Below, one piece after another: positions 52,318 through 61,988 of a stretch of DNA of 64,000 bases (positions within the stretch are counted from its first letter, which is position 1; each line of letters starts with the position of its first letter). Under the pieces are notes generated by a model, which did no database searches, was not told the origin of the DNA, and saw nothing but the letters and a program-made list of their open reading frames with translations. The DNA lies in NCBI RefSeq assembly GCF_900091725.1, contig NZ_FMBW01000004.1, forward strand, positions 1 through 64,000, written 5' to 3'. Both the position numbers and the translations under genes were made by a program. The DNA is from Streptomyces sp. DvalAA-43. GTDB taxonomy: Bacteria; Actinomycetota; Actinomycetes; Streptomycetales; Streptomycetaceae.

Positions 52318-52681
52318 CCCGGATCCATCGGTGGCGTTCTACGGAACGGTTGTGATCGCTCATGCCACGCGGGCTTCGGGACGTTCAACCACACGGCCGC
52401 AGGAGGTACTGACCGGCGTCGTCACCGGGCGGTCGGCAGGCTCTGGTCTGCGTTCCTTCGCACGGTACTACGCGTGGCCCGGCACCGTCTTCGTACCCGT
52501 CCTCGACACTCGGTGAGAGAGCAGCCATCTCGCGGTAAGGGCCGGTGACGACAACCCGGAGGTACGGATCCTCCGAACGCACACGACGGGCCTGGACAAG
52601 GCCGCCATGGTCTTCTGCCACCACGGCGTCTGCAGCGTGTCGGCGCGATTCTCGGAGATGAAGTCCCAGCGGCAGGGGCTC
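52318..52681 (+). other. Possible degraded gene
   Basis: A GTG at 52331 starts VAFYGTVVIAHATR, which could be a gene start. Further on, VRILRTHTTGLDKAAMVFC in another phase is coherent. There is no clear continuous gene. Confidence 0.3.
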
Positions 52682-52985
52682 ACTTCACCTCCCGGGTGAA
52701 ACAGGTGGCTGCCCGGCGCCGGATCTCGCGCTCCGGCTGCCACTGCCTTTCTCCGCCTTCAGCAGCCGGGTGTTCTCCGCCCGCAACCCTGCCAGTTCCC
52801 CAGCCGGACTCCCGCCGGCCTCGCGGTGCTCGGGCAGTGCCTGCGACTCGTTTTCCTTGCGGACCCACGTGCGCACATACGTGGCGGTGATGCCGAGGTC
52901 CGCCGCGTATGTGCGCTTGCCGCCCGCGGCGCGGTAGAGCGCGACGACTTCCTTCCTGAACTCCTCCGGATACGGAGACTCGCGT
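52682..52985 (-). pseudogene. IS3-family OrfA remnant
   Basis: SPYPEEFRKEVVALYRAAG, DLGITATYVRTWVRKENES and LRAENTRLLKAEK are the helix-turn-helix and leucine-zipper of IS3 OrfA. The expected end (EREI-RRAA-FTREVK) is in a shifted phase. No OrfB is present. Confidence 0.75.
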
Positions 52986-53183
52986 CCCACCTGGACCTCC
53001 CCCTGGTCATCAAGATCCATTGCCAGGGTGTCCACTCCAAAGGATCAGTCTCGCCGGGGTGTTGGGCTGTTGTCATGGTCTCAATGCAGAGCCGTGGACG
53101 AACCGTTGCTGGGGAAGGCCTCACCGGGATCGGGGGGACAGCCGTAGTGAGTGGGGGCTACCGCTGCGCATAGCTTCTACGGT

Positions 53184-53363
53184 GTGAGACATATACGGAA
53201 CAGGGCGAAGAGATCCGCTTTTGACAGGCACCGACCGGCCCGGTCTGCAGCGGTGTCGGCTGTCCCATCGGGCGTGGTGGCGGTTGCCGTACCCACGGCG
53301 GGCGCGGCACATACGACTGTCACTTCCGACCACAACACCCAGCACCCCAAGAAGGCTTCGTGA
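53184..53363 (+). CDS. Small peptide translationally coupled to a peptidase gene
   Basis: The 59-residue product (GTG start) begins VRHIRNRAKRSAFDRH and has a short hydrophobic stretch (about 27-41, VSAVPSGVVAVAVPTAG), then HNTQHPKKAS. Its TGA overlaps the GTG of the peptidase. It could be a secreted peptide or a leader peptide. Weak evidence. Confidence 0.4.
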   Translation: MRHIRNRAKRSAFDRHRPARSAAVSAVPSGVVAVAVPTAGAAHTTVTSDHNTQHPKKAS

Positions 53364-55009
53364 TCACCTCCAGCCCCGCCGTGCGCCGCACCTCCGCGGT
53401 GGGCCTCGCCCTCGTCGCCTGCCTCGGCCCGGCCCCCTCCGCCACGGCCGCGCCCGCCCCCACCATGTCGAAGTCCGAAGCCCGGCTCGACCGTTATTAC
53501 GATCAGCGCCTGGGCTGGGGCAGCTGCGCCAAGAGCTCGGGCGACACCATGGGCCGTGATCTGGACAAGGCCGGCGTGCAGTGCGCGGACGTCACTGTGC
53601 CGCTCGACTACGCCGACCCCCGGGGCCGTACGATCGCCGTCGCGGTATCCAGGCTCAAGGCCGCTGACACCCGCCACCGCATCGGATCGATCCTGCTCAA
53701 CAACGGCGGCCCCGGCGGCACCGCCCTCGAATCCCCGCCGGAATTCCACGCGTGGATGAAGGAGGTTGGCCCGCGTTACGACATCGTCGGCTTCGACCCG
53801 CGCTTCGTCGGCCGCAGCACCCCGCTGGACTGCGGTCTGCCCGTCGGCACCAATCTCTTCTCGGCCGGTCACAGCCGGGCGAGCTTCGAGCGCCAGGTCG
53901 CCCTCCAGAAGGACCTGGCCGACAAGTGCCGGGCCACCAACGCCCCCGTGCTGCCGCACGTCACCACCCGCAACACGGCCCGCGACCTGGACGTCATCCG
54001 CGGCGCGCTCGACGAGAAGAAGATCTCCTACTTCGGCTACTCGTACGGCACCTACCTGGGCACCGTCTACAGCCAGATGTTCCCCGGCCGCACCGACCGC
54101 ATGGTCCTGGACGGCGCCATCGACCCACGCAAGTTCGGCCCCCGGCTGCTCCGGGAGGCCGTCGGTGAGAACGAGCAGGCGCTCGCCGACTGGGCCTCTT
54201 GGGCTGCCGCCCGCAATGACTCCTACGGCCTCGGCCGCACCCGCGCCCAGGTTCTCGCCACCATCGACCGCGTCATCAGGGCATCCGCGCGCGCACCGCT
54301 GACCGTCGGCAGCGCCCCGGACGCCTTCCAACTTGACGACACTCAGACCCCGTTCCTCCTGCTCGCCGGCCTCGACAGCGACACGGACGCGTCCCGCGCG
54401 GCCCTCGGCGAGCAGGTGTCCGTGCTGAACGAGGCCGCGGCCGGGCAGCCGACCCGGCTGTCACCGCAGTTCGCCGGGCTGCTGCGGTTCGCGCTGACCG
54501 GCGAGCAGTCACACCACGGCAGTGTGCAGTCCGCGGTCATCTGCGGGGACGTGGCGGCCCCGCGCGATCCCGAGGTCTACTGGCGGGCCATCGAGCGCAG
54601 CCGCTCCGCGTACCCGCGCTTCGGCGCGCTGGCCAACAACATCGGCCCGTGCGCCTTCTGGGACCGGCCCCGCGAGAAGCCCACCCGGGTGAAGCACGAC
54701 ACCAAGGCGCTGATCGTGTCCGCCACCGGCGACACGCGCACCGCCCACAAGGGTGCCGTTGCCCTGCGCGGTCTGCTGCCGAGCTCCAAGCTGATCACCC
54801 TCAAGGGTGCGAACCGGCACGCGATCTACGGACTGTACGAGAACGCCTGCGTCGACAACGAGGTCAACCAGTACCTGGCCACCGGCCGGCTGCCCGCCGA
54901 CGACCGGACCTGCTCCAAGCAAGCCGGGCTTCGGCCGGCAGGCGGACGTTCAAGGACGTCGCGGCTGATCCGGACGTCAGCCCGGGACGCTGCGGACCTG
55001 GGTGCGTGA
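53360..55009 (+). CDS. Secreted tripeptidyl aminopeptidase-like hydrolase (Tap/Slp type)
   Basis: The 549-residue S33 alpha/beta hydrolase starts with a signal peptide (about 1-33, TSAVGLALVACLGPAPSATA). Motifs are LLNNGGPGGTALE (oxyanion loop), GFDPRFVGRS, nucleophile FGYSYGTYLG, ATGDTRTAHKG (Asp) and GANRHAIYG (His). It removes tripeptides or single residues from the N-terminus of extracellular proteins. The last 30 residues (from QAGLRPAGGRSR) are arginine-rich and unlike the paralogue, which ends in a membrane anchor, so the 3' end may be frameshifted. Confidence 0.88.
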   Translation: MITSSPAVRRTSAVGLALVACLGPAPSATAAPAPTMSKSEARLDRYYDQRLGWGSCAKSSGDTMGRDLDKAGVQCADVTVPLDYADPRGRTIAVAVSRLKAADTRHRIGSILLNNGGPGGTALESPPEFHAWMKEVGPRYDIVGFDPRFVGRSTPLDCGLPVGTNLFSAGHSRASFERQVALQKDLADKCRATNAPVLPHVTTRNTARDLDVIRGALDEKKISYFGYSYGTYLGTVYSQMFPGRTDRMVLDGAIDPRKFGPRLLREAVGENEQALADWASWAAARNDSYGLGRTRAQVLATIDRVIRASARAPLTVGSAPDAFQLDDTQTPFLLLAGLDSDTDASRAALGEQVSVLNEAAAGQPTRLSPQFAGLLRFALTGEQSHHGSVQSAVICGDVAAPRDPEVYWRAIERSRSAYPRFGALANNIGPCAFWDRPREKPTRVKHDTKALIVSATGDTRTAHKGAVALRGLLPSSKLITLKGANRHAIYGLYENACVDNEVNQYLATGRLPADDRTCSKQAGLRPAGGRSRTSRLIRTSARDAADLGA

Positions 55010-55243
55010 TACCGGCGGTCGTCCAGTCGCCGCCGGCGCGTCGCAGGACACCGAGCCTCGATCACACCCGGAACGGTTCAGTGGTCGCAGTGCTCCCTGG
55101 CCGGTTCGGAGTGCTGGCCGACGCCGAGGTCCGGATGCTGCGGGAGTGGTTCGGGGGGTGGGGGCGGATGACGGTGGGCCAGACGCCGGCGAAGGGCGGC
55201 ACCCCGCCGAGGGGATGCCGGCCTTCGGTTGCGCCGGTTCCGC

Positions 55244-56983
55244 TCAGGCGGCGCGGCGGGTCTTGCGGCGGCGTACTGCGACGGCGGTGCCGCCACCAGC
55301 GACGGTCAGTGCGGCGGCTGCACCAGTGATCGCCGCGGTGCCGATGCCGATCGACGCCCCCATCGGCGCGGACAACGCCTTCGTCGTCATCAGATCCGAC
55401 GAAGACGCCTCAGCGGGGCACTTGACGCAAGTCTGATTCTTCGTCGGCAGTTTGCCGGTAGCCAGGTACTGGTTGACCTCGTCGTCCACGCAGGCGTTGC
55501 CGTAGCGGCCGAAGAGGGCGTGCCGGTCGGCGCCCTTGAGGGTGAGCAGCTTGGAGCCGGGCAGTTGCCCGTGCAGGGTCACGCTGCTCTTGTAGGTGGT
55601 GCGGGGGTCGCCGGTGGCTGCCACGATCAGTACCGGGGCATCGCGACGGACCTGGGTGGGTTCCTCGCGGGGGCGGTGCCAGAAGGCGCACGGGCCGATG
55701 TTGTTGGTCATTGGTCCGAACACCGGGTGCGCGGCCCGGCTGCGTTCGATGTCGCGCCAGTAGACCTCGGGGTCGCGCGGGACGGCCACGTCCCCGCAAA
55801 GGACCGCGGCCTGGACTCCCGACGGTTCGGCCGCGCCGTGCAGTAGGTACCGGAGCGTCGCGGAGAACTCCGGCGAGAGCGGTGTCGGCGCTGTGCCCCG
55901 TGCGGCCCTGCTCAGCACGGCCAACTGCTGGGCGAGGAACGCCCGGGTCGGATCGGTGTCGTCCCCGATGCTGGAGTAGAGGAGGACCGGCACCTGGGTG
56001 TCGTCGATCCGGAAGGTGTCCGAGCCGGTGCCGACGGTCAGCGGGCCGCCGGCGGACGCCTTGAGAACGCGGTCGACGGTGGTGAGCACGTGGGCGCGGG
56101 TGCGGCCGAGGCCGTACTCGGCGTCGTGGTCCGCCGTCCACGCGGCCCAGGCGGACAGCGCCTTCTCGCTCGCGCGCTCGGTGCCCTTCGTCAGGCGGGG
56201 GCCGTAGTCGGCGGGGGCGACCGCGCCGTCGAGCACGACGCGGTCGTAGCGGCCGGGGAACATCTGGGTGTAAACCGTGCCCAAGTAGGTGCCGTACGAG
56301 TAGCCGAGGTAGGAGATCTTCCGCTCGCCGAGCGCGCCGCGGACGACATCCATGTCACGGGCCGTGTTACGGGTACTGATGTACGGCAGCACGGAGGCGT
56401 CACGGGTGCGGCACTTCTTGGCAAGGCTCTTCTGCAGGGCGACCTGGCGGTCGAAGCCTGCCCGGCTGGTGCCGCCCGAGAACCAGGACGTGCCGACGGG
56501 CCAGCCGCAGTCCAGTGGGGTGCTGCGGCCGACGAAGCGTGGGTCGAAGCCGACGATGTCGTAGCGTGCGCCGACGTCCTTCATCGCCTTGCGGACGTCC
56601 GGCGGCGACTGGACTGAAGGCCCGCCTGGCCCGCCGTTGTTGAGCAGGATCGATCCGATGCGGTGGTGGGTGTCAGTGGCCTTGAACCGGGATACCGCGA
56701 GGGTGATCGTGCGCCCTGCGGGGTGGGCGTAGTCGAGCGGCACGGTGACGTCCGCGCACTGCACACCGGCCTTGTCCAGATCACGGCCCATGGTGTCGAC
56801 CGGGCCCGTGACGCAGCTGCCCCAGCCGAGGTGTTGCCGGTAGTACTGGTCGAGCCCGGCTCCGGTGCCGTTCTTGGCGGGGGCCTCCGAAGCCGAGGCC
56901 AGGGCGGGGGAAGTGATGAAGCAGGCGGCGAGGGTGAGGCTCGCGGCGGAGGCGCGCCGCGCGGTGGGGCTGAGGATGGTCAC
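55244..56983 (-). CDS. Membrane-anchored tripeptidyl aminopeptidase-like hydrolase
   Basis: The 579-residue paralogue of the previous gene starts at GTG 56983 with AAGGAGA. It has a signal peptide (ASLTLAACFITSPALASA), NNGGPGGPSVQ, LGYSYGTYLG, AATGDPRTTYK and GADRHALFG. A C-terminal hydrophobic helix with basic tail (ITGAAAALTVAGGGTAV, RRRKTRRAA) anchors it in the membrane. No LPXTG motif. It is convergent with its homologue, about 230 bases tail to tail. About two thirds of residues look identical or similar. The 337 bases upstream to 57320 hold only its promoter region. Confidence 0.9.
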   Translation of the reverse strand: MTILSPTARRASAASLTLAACFITSPALASASEAPAKNGTGAGLDQYYRQHLGWGSCVTGPVDTMGRDLDKAGVQCADVTVPLDYAHPAGRTITLAVSRFKATDTHHRIGSILLNNGGPGGPSVQSPPDVRKAMKDVGARYDIVGFDPRFVGRSTPLDCGWPVGTSWFSGGTSRAGFDRQVALQKSLAKKCRTRDASVLPYISTRNTARDMDVVRGALGERKISYLGYSYGTYLGTVYTQMFPGRYDRVVLDGAVAPADYGPRLTKGTERASEKALSAWAAWTADHDAEYGLGRTRAHVLTTVDRVLKASAGGPLTVGTGSDTFRIDDTQVPVLLYSSIGDDTDPTRAFLAQQLAVLSRAARGTAPTPLSPEFSATLRYLLHGAAEPSGVQAAVLCGDVAVPRDPEVYWRDIERSRAAHPVFGPMTNNIGPCAFWHRPREEPTQVRRDAPVLIVAATGDPRTTYKSSVTLHGQLPGSKLLTLKGADRHALFGRYGNACVDDEVNQYLATGKLPTKNQTCVKCPAEASSSDLMTTKALSAPMGASIGIGTAAITGAAAALTVAGGGTAVAVRRRKTRRAA

Positions 56984-57320
56984 AGGTCTCCTTGGGTTGG
57001 CGGGTACGGTCGGTGGCGCGGAACACGGTGTCCAGGGCGGCGCGGAAGCCGGTTTCGGCTCGGTACCGGGCACCTCGTTGCTGTGGACCTGGAAGTCCGA
57101 TGAAGATCTCGTTCTGACCGCCTGACTCAACCGCTTCGCCCCTAAATGTTGACGGGGGCAAACCTGCCTGGGCCGGGCGCGATTCCAAGATCTCCAGTGG
57201 GCTTCCAGGGTGTCTCTGACGGCTCTTGAGACATCTGGTGGCTGTCACGGGTGCGCACGCTCCACCATGCGAGGCCACGCCGGACAGATGAAGTGCTCAC
57301 GGGTCACCAGAGCCGTTCGG

Positions 57321-59534
57321 TCAGTCCGTCATCAGAACCCGGTCGGGTTCCGGGGCAGGTGCGTTCGCACGGTGCTGCGGGTGGCCGCCCTTGGAGGGCC
57401 GTGGGCGGACCGGCCACCAGATGCTCCGTCCGAGGAGTGCGGTAAGGGCGGGGACCAGTACCAGCGAGAGGACGAGCGCGGAGAGCAGGATTCCGAGCGT
57501 CATCGCGAAGGCGATCTGCTCGTTGCCCGGGGTCGTGGCGAGGGTGGCGAAGGAGCCGGCAAGGACCAGGCCTGCGGTCGCGATGGCCGGTGTCGTGTGC
57601 TGGACCGCGCGGGCCACGGCGGCGCGGGCCGGGCCCGGTCGCTGCATTTCCTCCCGGATCCGGTCGCTGATCAGGATGTTGTAGTCGGTGCCCAGTGCCA
57701 CGACGAACAGAAACAGCACGAGCGGGAGGGTGAAGTTGACGCCCGGCTTGCCGAGGACGTGCTGGAAGAGCAGGGTGGCGGCGCCGAGGGTGGCGGCGAA
57801 GCCGAGCCCGACGGAGAGCATCAGGATCACCGGTGCGAGCAGGCTGCGCAGGAGCAGCAGGAGGATCAGCGCGATCAGTGCGGCCGCGACCGGGAACACG
57901 ATCTTCAGGTCGTGGTCGACGGCGGTGGAGATGTCGGCGTAGATCGCCGCCGTTCCGCCCACGTGTGCCGTCGTTCCGGCGGGTGCGTGCTGGGCGACCG
58001 CTGCCCGCACGGGTCCGGAGGCCAGGTCGCGGGCCTGCCGGCTCTGCGGGTCCGCGGTCGGGTAGAGGTCGATCCGGGCGGCGCGGTGGTCCTTGTTCAG
58101 GACGGTCCGTGCGACCTGGCCCACGCCCTTGACCTGGGTGAGAGCACGGGAGAGGCCGTCGAGCCGGCCTGCGGTGAGGGTGCCGCCGTCAGTGGCGGTG
58201 ACGAAGACACTCGTCGGGTCCGACACTCCGGCCGGCAGCGCACGGGATATCTCGGTCGCGGTGGCCGCCGCAGGGGTCTTGGCGGCGGCGTTGCCCTGGC
58301 CGTAGTCCATGCGGATCCCGGTCAGCCCGGCGGCCAGCGCGGCGAGCAGGGCGACGGAGGCGAACGTCATCGTCATCGGTCGTCGTGCGACCTGCGCCCC
58401 GAAGCGGGCGGCACGGCCCTCGCCGGGCTCGTGGCCAAGGGACTTGGAGGGCCAGAACATCTTGCGCCCGGCGGCCGCGAGCAGCGCCGGCAGCAGGGTG
58501 AGGCTGCCGAGCAGCATCACCAGGACCGCGACGGCGATGGCGGGGCCCAGCGAGCGGAACTGGCCGAAGGTCGCCACACCCAGTGTGGCGAACCCGGCCA
58601 CGATGGTCAGCGCCGCCGAGGTGATCGCGGTGCCCACCCGTCCCGAGACCTGCCCGGCCGCCTCGCGGGCGGACTGCTCCGGCCGGGCGCGCAGTTGCTC
58701 GCGGAAGCGGAACAGCAGGAAGAGCAGGTAGTCGATGCCGATGCCGAGCAGGACCACGCTGATCAGATCAGGGGTGCCCGCGTCGAGCTTGCGCCCGGTG
58801 AGTATCGCGGCACCCGCGACGGCTCCCCCCGCCACACCGATGATCATGGCGACCGCGACCAGCGGCAGCAGGGCCGCCAGCACGCTGCGGAACACCAGCA
58901 CGTTGATCAGCAGGATGAGCCCCATGAGGAGGGCGCCCCCGACCTTCGCGGCGGTCACGTGGGAATCGGTGGTGTCGACGGTGTCGGCGAGACTTCCGGT
59001 GAAGCCGGTGCGCATCCCCACCTCGGAGAACTGCGTCCGGGCGGCGTCCCGGAAGGCCCGGTAGACGCCCTGGACCCCCTTGTCCGTACGGTTCCCGATC
59101 AGCTCGACGGAGAGCAGTTCGAAACTCCGGTCGGGTGCCACCATCGCCGGGGCGATCCGAGGTGTCTGGGAGCGGTCCGGGACCAGGAATCTCGGTCTGT
59201 CGTCCTCCCTGGGCATGATCACCCGACGCTGCGCCAGTTTCACCGCCTCGGCCTCGACCCGCTTCTGGTCGGCGGCGCCGAGAGCCTTGCCGTCGGACCG
59301 GGCGACCAGCATCGTCACGGTGGTGGCGTCGGGGTTCACCCCGAACCGTTCCTCGGCGATCTCCAGAGCGGCCGCCGAGTCGTAGCTCTTGGGCAGGAAA
59401 TCCCCGGTCTGGTTCTGGGTGACGCGGCCGATCAGTGTCGGGGCCAGGGCGCTCAGCACGACACCCAGCACCGCCCAGAGGGCGATGACTTTCCACGGGT
59501 GTCTGGTGGAGTATCCGGTCAGGGCGCGGATCAC
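57321..59534 (-). CDS. MMPL-family exporter
   Basis: The 737-residue RND/MMPL protein has 12 predicted membrane helices in two halves, each with a large extracellular loop after its first helix. Motifs: TGYSTRHPWKVIALWAV (helix 1), GIGIDYLLFLLFRFREQLR and ALGTDYNILISDRIREEM (proton-relay Asp-Tyr pairs in helices 4 and 10). GTG 59534 is preferred because GGAGGA lies just upstream and the family starts MIRALTGY; an ATG at 59561 is possible. It exports lipids, polyketides or drugs using the proton gradient. Divergent from the two-component system, which probably regulates it. Confidence 0.9.
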   Translation of the reverse strand: MIRALTGYSTRHPWKVIALWAVLGVVLSALAPTLIGRVTQNQTGDFLPKSYDSAAALEIAEERFGVNPDATTVTMLVARSDGKALGAADQKRVEAEAVKLAQRRVIMPREDDRPRFLVPDRSQTPRIAPAMVAPDRSFELLSVELIGNRTDKGVQGVYRAFRDAARTQFSEVGMRTGFTGSLADTVDTTDSHVTAAKVGGALLMGLILLINVLVFRSVLAALLPLVAVAMIIGVAGGAVAGAAILTGRKLDAGTPDLISVVLLGIGIDYLLFLLFRFREQLRARPEQSAREAAGQVSGRVGTAITSAALTIVAGFATLGVATFGQFRSLGPAIAVAVLVMLLGSLTLLPALLAAAGRKMFWPSKSLGHEPGEGRAARFGAQVARRPMTMTFASVALLAALAAGLTGIRMDYGQGNAAAKTPAAATATEISRALPAGVSDPTSVFVTATDGGTLTAGRLDGLSRALTQVKGVGQVARTVLNKDHRAARIDLYPTADPQSRQARDLASGPVRAAVAQHAPAGTTAHVGGTAAIYADISTAVDHDLKIVFPVAAALIALILLLLLRSLLAPVILMLSVGLGFAATLGAATLLFQHVLGKPGVNFTLPLVLFLFVVALGTDYNILISDRIREEMQRPGPARAAVARAVQHTTPAIATAGLVLAGSFATLATTPGNEQIAFAMTLGILLSALVLSLVLVPALTALLGRSIWWPVRPRPSKGGHPQHRANAPAPEPDRVLMTD

Positions 59535-59644
59535 GATGTCCTCCGGCGGACGGACTTGCATGCGGACGTCTGCCGGGGGCTCCCGGCCGGTATCCAGACC
59601 ATCACCCCGGGGGGCCGGGAAGCGTCCTGGCGGCGGATGATCCG

Positions 59645-59699
59645 GGCCGGGGCCCTGGGTCCTGCCCCGGCCAGGGACCAGGACCCAGGTCCTGGTCCC
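59645..59699. promoter_or_regulatory. Nested palindromes between MMPL and kinase genes
   Basis: GGCCGGGG pairs with CCCCGGCC (about 59645-59672). Next to it GGGACCAGGACC (59674-59685) pairs perfectly with 59688-59699 across 2 bases. GTCCTG/CAGGAC units recur to 59716. Candidate binding sites for the response regulator, or hairpins. 59535-59808 holds no gene. Confidence 0.5.
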
Positions 59700-59808
59700 C
59701 GTCCTGGTCTCGGGCCGCGAGCCGCCACCGACGGTGCTGCCACCAGTGCTGCAGCCGCTGTGCAACTCTGTACCGGAGGCCGTAGGGCCGGACACAGGGA
59801 GAACAGAC

Positions 59809-61035
59809 ATGCGCAGGCGCCGACACATCGGGCCCGGCGATGCCCGGGAGCCGCTGCACATCGACAGCGCCGGGCCGCCGTGGTCCCGCAACGACGCACT
59901 CGTGACCGGCGGGGCCTGCGCGATGAACCTGCTCAGCTACGTGTTCTTCGACGACCCCGACGGCCGGTACGCCGTGAGCGTGGCCGGGTTCCTCCTCGTC
60001 GCGCTGGCAGCCCTGCCGTTGCTCGTCCGGCGCAGCCACCCGGTGGTGGCGCTCGCTGCCGTACTGGCACTCGATATGACAGCCACCCTGACCGCGCCGC
60101 TGCCCGGACACTTCGGTGCCGTCCTGCTGGTCGCCCTGTACTCAGTCGCCAGGGCCTGCACCGGCCGGGTGACAGCGGTCGCGGCCGTCGCGACGGTGTC
60201 GCTGACGTTGCTGAGCCAGAGCCACGGCCGGATTCCTCCGTGGCAGGACGCCGCTGTCACGCCCCTCTCCGCCCTGATCGTCGTCGGCACCGCCATGGCG
60301 GTCAACCGCTGGCAGCGGGAGGTGGCTGCGAACCGCAGACTTCTCGCCGACCGTGCGGTGGCCGACGAACGCCGCCGCATCGCACGGGAGCTGCACGACA
60401 TCGTGGCCCACCACATCACCACCATGCAGCTGATGGCCGGCGGAGCACGGGCCAACCTCGCCCGGCCGGAGGTGGTCCGGGACGCCCTGGTCACCCTGGA
60501 ATCCTCCGGGCGGCTCGCCCTGCGCGAGATGCGCCAACTCCTCGATGTGCTGAGGGCCGGTGACGAACCGGAGTCCGCGCCGTCGCAGCCCCAGCCGGGC
60601 GTCGACGACCTCGACCGTCTGGTGGCCGAATCCCGCCTTGCCGGACTGCCGACCGAGTTCAGCGTCCACGGGCCGCAGCGCCCGCTGCCGCCGACCGTCG
60701 GCCTCACGGTGTTCAGGATCACCCAGGAAGCCCTCACCAACGCCCGCAAGTACGCGGGGCCCGCCCGCGCGTCCGTCCGGCTGACGTATCGCCAGGATCG
60801 GGTCACCGTCGAAGTGCGGGACGACGGTGGGAGCACACCGCCGCAGGAGGGGGCGACGTCGGTGGGCTCGGGCGGTTACGGCCTGATCGGCATGCGCGAG
60901 CGCGTCGCCCTGCACGGCGGCACCCTCGCCGTCGGCCCGCAGGCCGACGGTGGGTTCGCAGTGGTGGCCGGCCTTCCGCTGACCACGGACGAGGCGGCCG
61001 AAGCAGCCGTCCAGCACGAGGGAGCACACCGATGA
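59809..61035 (+). CDS. Sensor histidine kinase (HisKA_3)
   Basis: The 408-residue kinase has four to five membrane helices (about 32-165), then a HisKA_3 dimerisation domain with RRRIARELHDIVAHH (phospho-acceptor His196). The HATPase_c domain has ITQEALTNARKYA (N box), VRDDGG and GGYGLIGMRERV (G box). ATG 59809 is chosen because GGGAG lies 8 bases upstream. It autophosphorylates and passes phosphate to the coupled regulator. The signal is unknown. Confidence 0.93.
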   Translation: MRRRRHIGPGDAREPLHIDSAGPPWSRNDALVTGGACAMNLLSYVFFDDPDGRYAVSVAGFLLVALAALPLLVRRSHPVVALAAVLALDMTATLTAPLPGHFGAVLLVALYSVARACTGRVTAVAAVATVSLTLLSQSHGRIPPWQDAAVTPLSALIVVGTAMAVNRWQREVAANRRLLADRAVADERRRIARELHDIVAHHITTMQLMAGGARANLARPEVVRDALVTLESSGRLALREMRQLLDVLRAGDEPESAPSQPQPGVDDLDRLVAESRLAGLPTEFSVHGPQRPLPPTVGLTVFRITQEALTNARKYAGPARASVRLTYRQDRVTVEVRDDGGSTPPQEGATSVGSGGYGLIGMRERVALHGGTLAVGPQADGGFAVVAGLPLTTDEAAEAAVQHEGAHR

Positions 61036-61754
61036 CCGGGACCCGGCCGAACACACCGAGGATCAGAGTGCTGATCGCGGACGACCAGCCGCTGGTCCGG
61101 CGCGGCCTGTCGCTGATCCTCTCCCCCGACCCGTCCTTCGAGGTCGTGGGAGAGGCCGAGGACGGCGCGCAGGCTGTCGTCCTCGCCCGCCGGCTGCGTC
61201 CCGACGTCGTGGTGATGGACATCCGGATGCCCGTCCTCGACGGTGTCGGCGCGACCGGGGAACTCGCCGCCACCGTGCCCGGCTGCCGGGTCCTGGCCCT
61301 CAGCACCTTCGACATGGACGAGTACGTCGTGGGTGCCCTGCGCGCCGGAGCCTGCGGCTTCCTGCCCAAGGACAGCTCGCCGGAGGACCTGGGCGTGGCG
61401 ATCCGCACCGTCCACGCAGGCGAGGCCGTCGTCGCGCCGCGTCTGCTCACCCGTCTGATCTCCACCTACGTACGGGCCCCTCACGGCGCGTCGCAGCCGC
61501 TCCCCACCGACCTGGGCGAACTCACCCCCCGGGAGGTCGAGGTGTGGCGTCTGATGGCCACCGGTCTCGACAACGCCGGGATCGCCCACGACCTGCACAT
61601 CAGCGTCTCCACGGTCAAGAACTACATCACCAGCATCTTCGGCAAGCTCGACGTCCGTGACCGCGCCCAGGCGGTCATCGCGGCCTACGAATCGGGGCTG
61701 GTCACCCCGCGCGCGGCAACCGGCAACCCGCGCGGCGACGGACACACCGCATAG
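61032..61754 (+). CDS. LuxR/NarL-family response regulator
   Basis: The 240-residue protein has a receiver domain (LIADDQPLVRRGL, acidic pair at 17-18, phospho-acceptor Asp63 in VVVMDIRMP, Lys in FLPKDSS) and a C-terminal LuxR helix-turn-helix (LTPREVEVWRLMATGLDNA, VSTVKNYITSIFGKL). ATGA overlap with the kinase gene shows coupling. It probably controls the divergent MMPL exporter. Confidence 0.95.
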   Translation: MTGTRPNTPRIRVLIADDQPLVRRGLSLILSPDPSFEVVGEAEDGAQAVVLARRLRPDVVVMDIRMPVLDGVGATGELAATVPGCRVLALSTFDMDEYVVGALRAGACGFLPKDSSPEDLGVAIRTVHAGEAVVAPRLLTRLISTYVRAPHGASQPLPTDLGELTPREVEVWRLMATGLDNAGIAHDLHISVSTVKNYITSIFGKLDVRDRAQAVIAAYESGLVTPRAATGNPRGDGHTA

Positions 61755-61988
61755 CCGGGCCGACCGGTGCGCTCACTGCTTGCACAGGGTGGTGTCGAGG
61801 AGGGCCGGGACATCGGCAGGGCCTCCCGAAACTCCTACGTGGCCGGCTTCTCCCCCCGCGAGGGCGGGTATCTCCCCGAGCTCCCATGGCCGGGCCTGCC
61901 CCGGGGCGGGGAGGCGACCAGAACGTGGACTTCCCCGGACGCTGGTTCAGCGGCACAGGCAGGCCGGGTCCGGCCACCTGATGTCGCG
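61755..61988. other. No convincing gene
   Basis: This stretch between the response regulator and the chimeric remnant shows short open frames only. Confidence 0.4.

Noticed and set aside
57210..60563. Plus-strand frame of more than 1100 codons opposite the MMPL gene
   Set aside because: Its composition is Gly/Arg/Gln/His-rich with no domain, and it mirrors the real MMPL and kinase genes.
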